Part shown: piece after piece, positions 5,335 through 8,237 of the stretch
How positions within the stretch are numbered: the first letter of the stretch is position 1
How the letters are laid out: the number at the start of each line of letters is the position of its first letter
The notes under the pieces: generated by a model
Seen by the model: only the letters and a program-made list of their open reading frames with translations
Databases searched by the model: none
What the model was told of the DNA's origin: nothing
Origin: Fusobacterium sp.
GTDB lineage: Bacteria; Fusobacteriota; Fusobacteriia; Fusobacteriales; Fusobacteriaceae
Length of the DNA stretch: 8,237 nt
NCBI GenBank assembly: GCA_030527385.1
Contig: JAUNAY010000052.1
Location: forward strand, 1 to 8,237
Reading direction: 5' to 3'
Made by a program: the position numbers and the translations under genes

Positions 5335-6345
5335 ATGAATTTAAGTGATTATAAAGGAATATTAGTATTTGCAGAACAAAGAGACGGGGTAGTTCAAAAC
5401 GTAGGTTTAGAACTAATTGGAAAAGCTAAAGAATTAGCAGCAAAATTAGATGTACCAGTAACAGCAGCTTTAATAGGATATAATGTTGAAGGATTAGCTA
5501 AAACTCTTGTAGAATATGGAGCTGACAAAGTATTAGTAGTTGATCAAGCTAGATTAGAACACTATGATACAGAAGCTTATGCACAAGTATTTAAAGCTAT
5601 AATAGATGTTAAAAAACCTGAAATAGTACTTTTCGGAGCTACTACTTTAGGAAGAGACTTAGCACCAAGAGTATCTTCAAGAATGAAAACTGGACTTACA
5701 GCTGACTGTACAAAACTTGAAATTTCTGAAGAAACTAAAGGATTAGAAATGACAAGACCTGCATTTGGAGGAAACTTAATGGCAACTATCGTTTGTCCAG
5801 ATCACAGACCTCAAATGTCAACAGTAAGACCAGGAGTTATGCAAAAAGCTCCTAGAGAAGAAGGAAGAGTAGGAGAAATAGAAAAATTCCCTGTAACTCT
5901 TGATACTTCTAAAATGAAAGTTAAAATTGTAAAAGTAGTTAAAGAAACTGCTAACAAAGTAGATATATCAGAAGCTAAAATACTTGTTTCTGGAGGAAGA
6001 GGAATCGGATCTGCAGAAAACTTTGCAGCACTAGAAGCAGTAGCAAAAGAAATTGGAGCAACAGTTTCAGCTTCAAGAGCAGCAGTAGATGCTGGATATA
6101 TTGATCACGATAGACAAGTTGGACAAACTGGTAAAACAGTAAGACCAGATATCTATTTTGCTTGTGGAATTTCAGGAGCAATCCAACACGTTGCAGGTAT
6201 GGAAGAATCTGAATATATTGTAGCTATCAACAAAGATAAAGATGCAGCTATATTTGACGTTGCAGATTTAGGAATTGTAGGAGACGCTAACAAAATAGCT
6301 CCATTACTAGCTGAAGAATTAAAAAAAGCAAAAGCTGGAAAATAG
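5335..6345 (+). CDS. etfA: Electron transfer flavoprotein alpha subunit
   Basis: This 336-residue large subunit of electron transfer flavoprotein is of usual length and has no N-terminal ferredoxin domain. The N-terminal domain contains FGATTLGRDLAPRVSSRM (100-117) and RPAFGGN (141-147). The C-terminal FAD domain shows LVSGGRGIGSAENF (217-230), then the run from SRAAVDAGYIDHDRQVGQTG (247-266) to KTVRPDIYFACGISGAIQH (267-285). It ends with the FDVADLGIVGD signature (307-317) that holds alpha-FAD. With EtfB and Bcd it would form the NADH-dependent crotonyl-CoA/ferredoxin bifurcating complex. The alpha-FAD shuttles one electron at a time to Bcd. AAGGAG (5321-5326) precedes the ATG. It lies downstream of the omega-RNA-like insert and most likely depends on the bcd promoters, since I see no clear promoter in the short stretch after the insert. 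Codon use matches bcd and etfB, with many C-ending Asn, Phe and Asp codons as expected of highly expressed genes. Confidence 0.93.
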   Translation: MNLSDYKGILVFAEQRDGVVQNVGLELIGKAKELAAKLDVPVTAALIGYNVEGLAKTLVEYGADKVLVVDQARLEHYDTEAYAQVFKAIIDVKKPEIVLFGATTLGRDLAPRVSSRMKTGLTADCTKLEISEETKGLEMTRPAFGGNLMATIVCPDHRPQMSTVRPGVMQKAPREEGRVGEIEKFPVTLDTSKMKVKIVKVVKETANKVDISEAKILVSGGRGIGSAENFAALEAVAKEIGATVSASRAAVDAGYIDHDRQVGQTGKTVRPDIYFACGISGAIQHVAGMEESEYIVAINKDKDAAIFDVADLGIVGDANKIAPLLAEELKKAKAGK

Positions 6346-6380
6346 TATAAATTAAAAATTAAGTAATTTTTAATAAAGAG

Positions 6381-6416
6381 GACTGGTTGATTTTTTAATT
6401 GACCAGTCTTTTCTTT
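6381..6416 (+). terminator. Intrinsic terminator after etfA
   Basis: GACTGGTTGA (6381-6390) pairs with TTGACCAGTC (6399-6408), a 10-base stem with two G-U pairs and a T-rich loop. The T-tract TTTTCTTT follows at 6409-6416. It lies 35 bases after the etfA stop and ends the bcd-etfBA transcript. The T-tract stops only four bases before the ribosome-binding site of the next gene. Confidence 0.88.
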
Positions 6417-6431
6417 AATAGAGGTGATTTT

Positions 6432-8204
6432 GTGGAAAGTATAGTTAAAAGAATTGAAAAACTTAGAAAATTAATGAAAGAAAAAAATATAGATATATAT
6501 TTAATTCCATCATCAGATTATCATCAAAGTGAGTATGTAGGAGAGTATTTTAAATCAAGAGAGTTTATTTCAGGATTTACAGGATCAGCAGGTACAGTAG
6601 TTGTCACTTGTGATCAAGCTGGACTTTGGACAGATGGAAGATATTTTATTCAAGCAGAAAAACAATTAAAGGGAAGTGGAATAACTCTTTTTAAAATGGG
6701 AGAAGAAAATGTTCCAACTTATTCAGAATATATAAATCAAAATTTAAAAAATAATCAAACTTTAGGATTTGATGGGAAAGTTCTTGATGCTGAAACTATA
6801 TTAGATTTAAAAAATAACTTTGGAAATAAAAATATAGTTTTAGAGGATAGATATGATTTAATAGGAGAAATTTGGGAAGATAGACCAGCTCTTCCTATGA
6901 CAGAAGTATTTGTATTAGATGAAAAATATGCTGGAGAAAGTTTTGAAAGTAAATTAAGTAAATTAAGAACAAAAATGGGAAGTCTAAAAGCTGATATACA
7001 TATTTTAACATCTTTAGATGACATAGCGTGGTTATTTAATATAAGAGGAAGAGATATTAAAAATAATCCAGTTACATTAGCATACGCTCTAATTTCTATG
7101 GATAAAGCAATTCTTTATATAGATAGAAAAAAAATAAATAATGAAGTTGAACAATATTTAATAAACAATAAAATTGAGATAAAAGAGTATTTTGCTATAT
7201 ATGAAGATGTAAAAAATATTCAAGAGGAAACAGTTTTATTAGATAAAGAAAAAGTAAACTATTTAATTTATAATAGTATAAAAGGAACTATCTTAGATAG
7301 AAAAAATCCAACAACTTTAATGAAAGCGTGTAAAAATAGTATAGAATTAGAAAATTTAAGAAATTCACACCTTAAAGATGGAGTTGCTGTAACTAAATTT
7401 ATGTATTGGCTAAAAAGTAATATAGGCAAAATTGATATGACTGAAATAAGTGTAAGTGAAAAATTAGAAAATTATAGAAAAGAGCAAGAACTATATATAG
7501 AACCTAGTTTTAATACAATTTCAGCATATGAAGCTAATGCTGCTATGATGCATTACAGTGCAAATGAAAAATCAAACAGCATACTATATCCAAGAAATCT
7601 ATTATTAATAGATTCTGGAGGACAATATTTAGATGGAACAACAGATATAACTAGAACATTTGTTTTAGGTGATTGTGCTAGAGAGATAAAAGAACACTTT
7701 ACATTGGTTTTAAAAGGTATGTTATCTTTATCTAAAGTTAAATTTTTATATGGAGCAAGAGGGACTAATTTAGATATTTTAGCTAGAAAACCAGTGTGGG
7801 AAAGAGGAATAGATTATAAATGTGGAACAGGACACGGAGTAGGATTTTTATTAAATGTACACGAAGGTCCGCAAGGAATTAGATTCCAAACAAATCCACA
7901 AGTTTTAGAAGAGGGAATGACAATTACAAATGAACCTGGTGTATATATAGAGGGATCACACGGAATAAGATTAGAAAATGAATTAATAGTAAAAAAAGCT
8001 GAAAAAACAGTTTTTGGACAATTTATGGAATTTGAAACTATGACATATGCACCATTAGATCTTGATGGAGTTATTCCTGAAATGTTAGAAAATGATGAGA
8101 GAGAATTTTTAAATAAATATCATAAAATGGTATTTGAAAAATTATCTCCATATTTAACAATTGAAGAAAAAGAGTGGCTAAAAGAATATACTAGAGAGAT
8201 TTAA
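6432..8204 (+). CDS. pepP: Aminopeptidase P family protein (Xaa-Pro aminopeptidase, M24B, long form)
   Basis: This 590-residue metallopeptidase of the long XPNPEP1-like type removes an N-terminal residue that precedes proline. Two creatinase-like N-terminal domains come first (about 1-155 and 156-310), with FISGFTGSAGTVVVT (45-59) and LWTDGRYFIQAEKQL (65-79). The pita-bread M24 domain follows. All five metal ligands are present: Asp394 (IDSGG), Asp405 (TTDITRT), His468 (GTGHGVG), Glu501 (TNEPG) and Glu515 (GIRLEN). His375 (MMHYSA) and His477 (NVHEGP) sit where catalytic histidines are expected. Spacings closely match human XPNPEP1. The GTG at 6432 was chosen as start because GAGG lies seven bases before it. 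The longer frame from TTG at 6399 starts inside the terminator hairpin and adds a spurious 11 residues. No signal peptide is seen, so the protein is cytoplasmic and probably serves peptide catabolism. Promoter not identified. Confidence 0.9.
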   Translation: MESIVKRIEKLRKLMKEKNIDIYLIPSSDYHQSEYVGEYFKSREFISGFTGSAGTVVVTCDQAGLWTDGRYFIQAEKQLKGSGITLFKMGEENVPTYSEYINQNLKNNQTLGFDGKVLDAETILDLKNNFGNKNIVLEDRYDLIGEIWEDRPALPMTEVFVLDEKYAGESFESKLSKLRTKMGSLKADIHILTSLDDIAWLFNIRGRDIKNNPVTLAYALISMDKAILYIDRKKINNEVEQYLINNKIEIKEYFAIYEDVKNIQEETVLLDKEKVNYLIYNSIKGTILDRKNPTTLMKACKNSIELENLRNSHLKDGVAVTKFMYWLKSNIGKIDMTEISVSEKLENYRKEQELYIEPSFNTISAYEANAAMMHYSANEKSNSILYPRNLLLIDSGGQYLDGTTDITRTFVLGDCAREIKEHFTLVLKGMLSLSKVKFLYGARGTNLDILARKPVWERGIDYKCGTGHGVGFLLNVHEGPQGIRFQTNPQVLEEGMTITNEPGVYIEGSHGIRLENELIVKKAEKTVFGQFMEFETMTYAPLDLDGVIPEMLENDEREFLNKYHKMVFEKLSPYLTIEEKEWLKEYTREI

Positions 8205-8237
8205 AAATAATAATATTATTAACGAAGCAGTTTTTAG

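Noticed and set aside
5975..6181. Minus-strand open frame of 68 codons
   Set aside because: Low-complexity L/Q/F peptide opposite the conserved EtfA FAD domain; a shadow.
6755..7024. Minus-strand open frame of 89 codons
   Set aside because: Opposite the aminopeptidase coding sequence, no ribosome-binding site or family resemblance.
8205..8237. AT-rich palindrome AATAATATTATT after the aminopeptidase gene
   Set aside because: Weak all-AT stem and the window ends before any T-tract or next gene can be judged.

Overview
The window suggests a low-GC anaerobic bacterium, most likely a Fusobacterium. This rests on very AT-rich DNA, almost exclusive AGA/GGA codon use, strong GGAGG-type ribosome binding sites, a butyryl-CoA dehydrogenase/EtfBA locus and a split ThrE-type transporter. 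Species was not determined, and no database search was possible.

Layout. (1) 1-446, plus strand: 3' end of a sensor histidine kinase gene that begins outside the window. (2) 448-487: a terminator that can work in both directions, between converging genes. (3) 489-2492, minus strand: a three-gene operon read trmN6-like methyltransferase, yjjP-like, yjjB-like, driven by an extended -10 promoter at 2512-2520. The last two genes encode the two halves of a ThrE-type amino-acid exporter. (4) 2521-3155: a gene-free region of about 630 bp. Its left part is A-rich with no supported feature. Its right part holds two plus-strand promoters, a palindrome and a structured 5' leader. (5) 3156-6345, plus strand: bcd, etfB and etfA, encoding butyryl-CoA dehydrogenase and both subunits of its electron-transfer flavoprotein. 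This complex reduces crotonyl-CoA to butyryl-CoA and, in the bifurcating type, couples that to ferredoxin reduction by NADH. (6) 5161-5302: a hairpin-rich, GC-richer non-coding insert between etfB and etfA that resembles the 3' end / omega-RNA of IS200/IS605-family TnpB elements. (7) 6381-6416: terminator after etfA. (8) 6432-8204, plus strand: a long-form Xaa-Pro aminopeptidase with its full metal site. The last 33 bases hold nothing I can name.

The central genes form a butyrate-producing energy module under a strong and possibly regulated leader. The most unusual item is the TnpB-type guide-RNA-like element inside that operon, with no tnpB gene nearby. It lies in the same orientation as the operon, so it is probably transcribed as part of the etf mRNA. 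The start codons of the methyltransferase and aminopeptidase were moved downstream from the longest open frames, because each internal start has a well-placed Shine-Dalgarno sequence.
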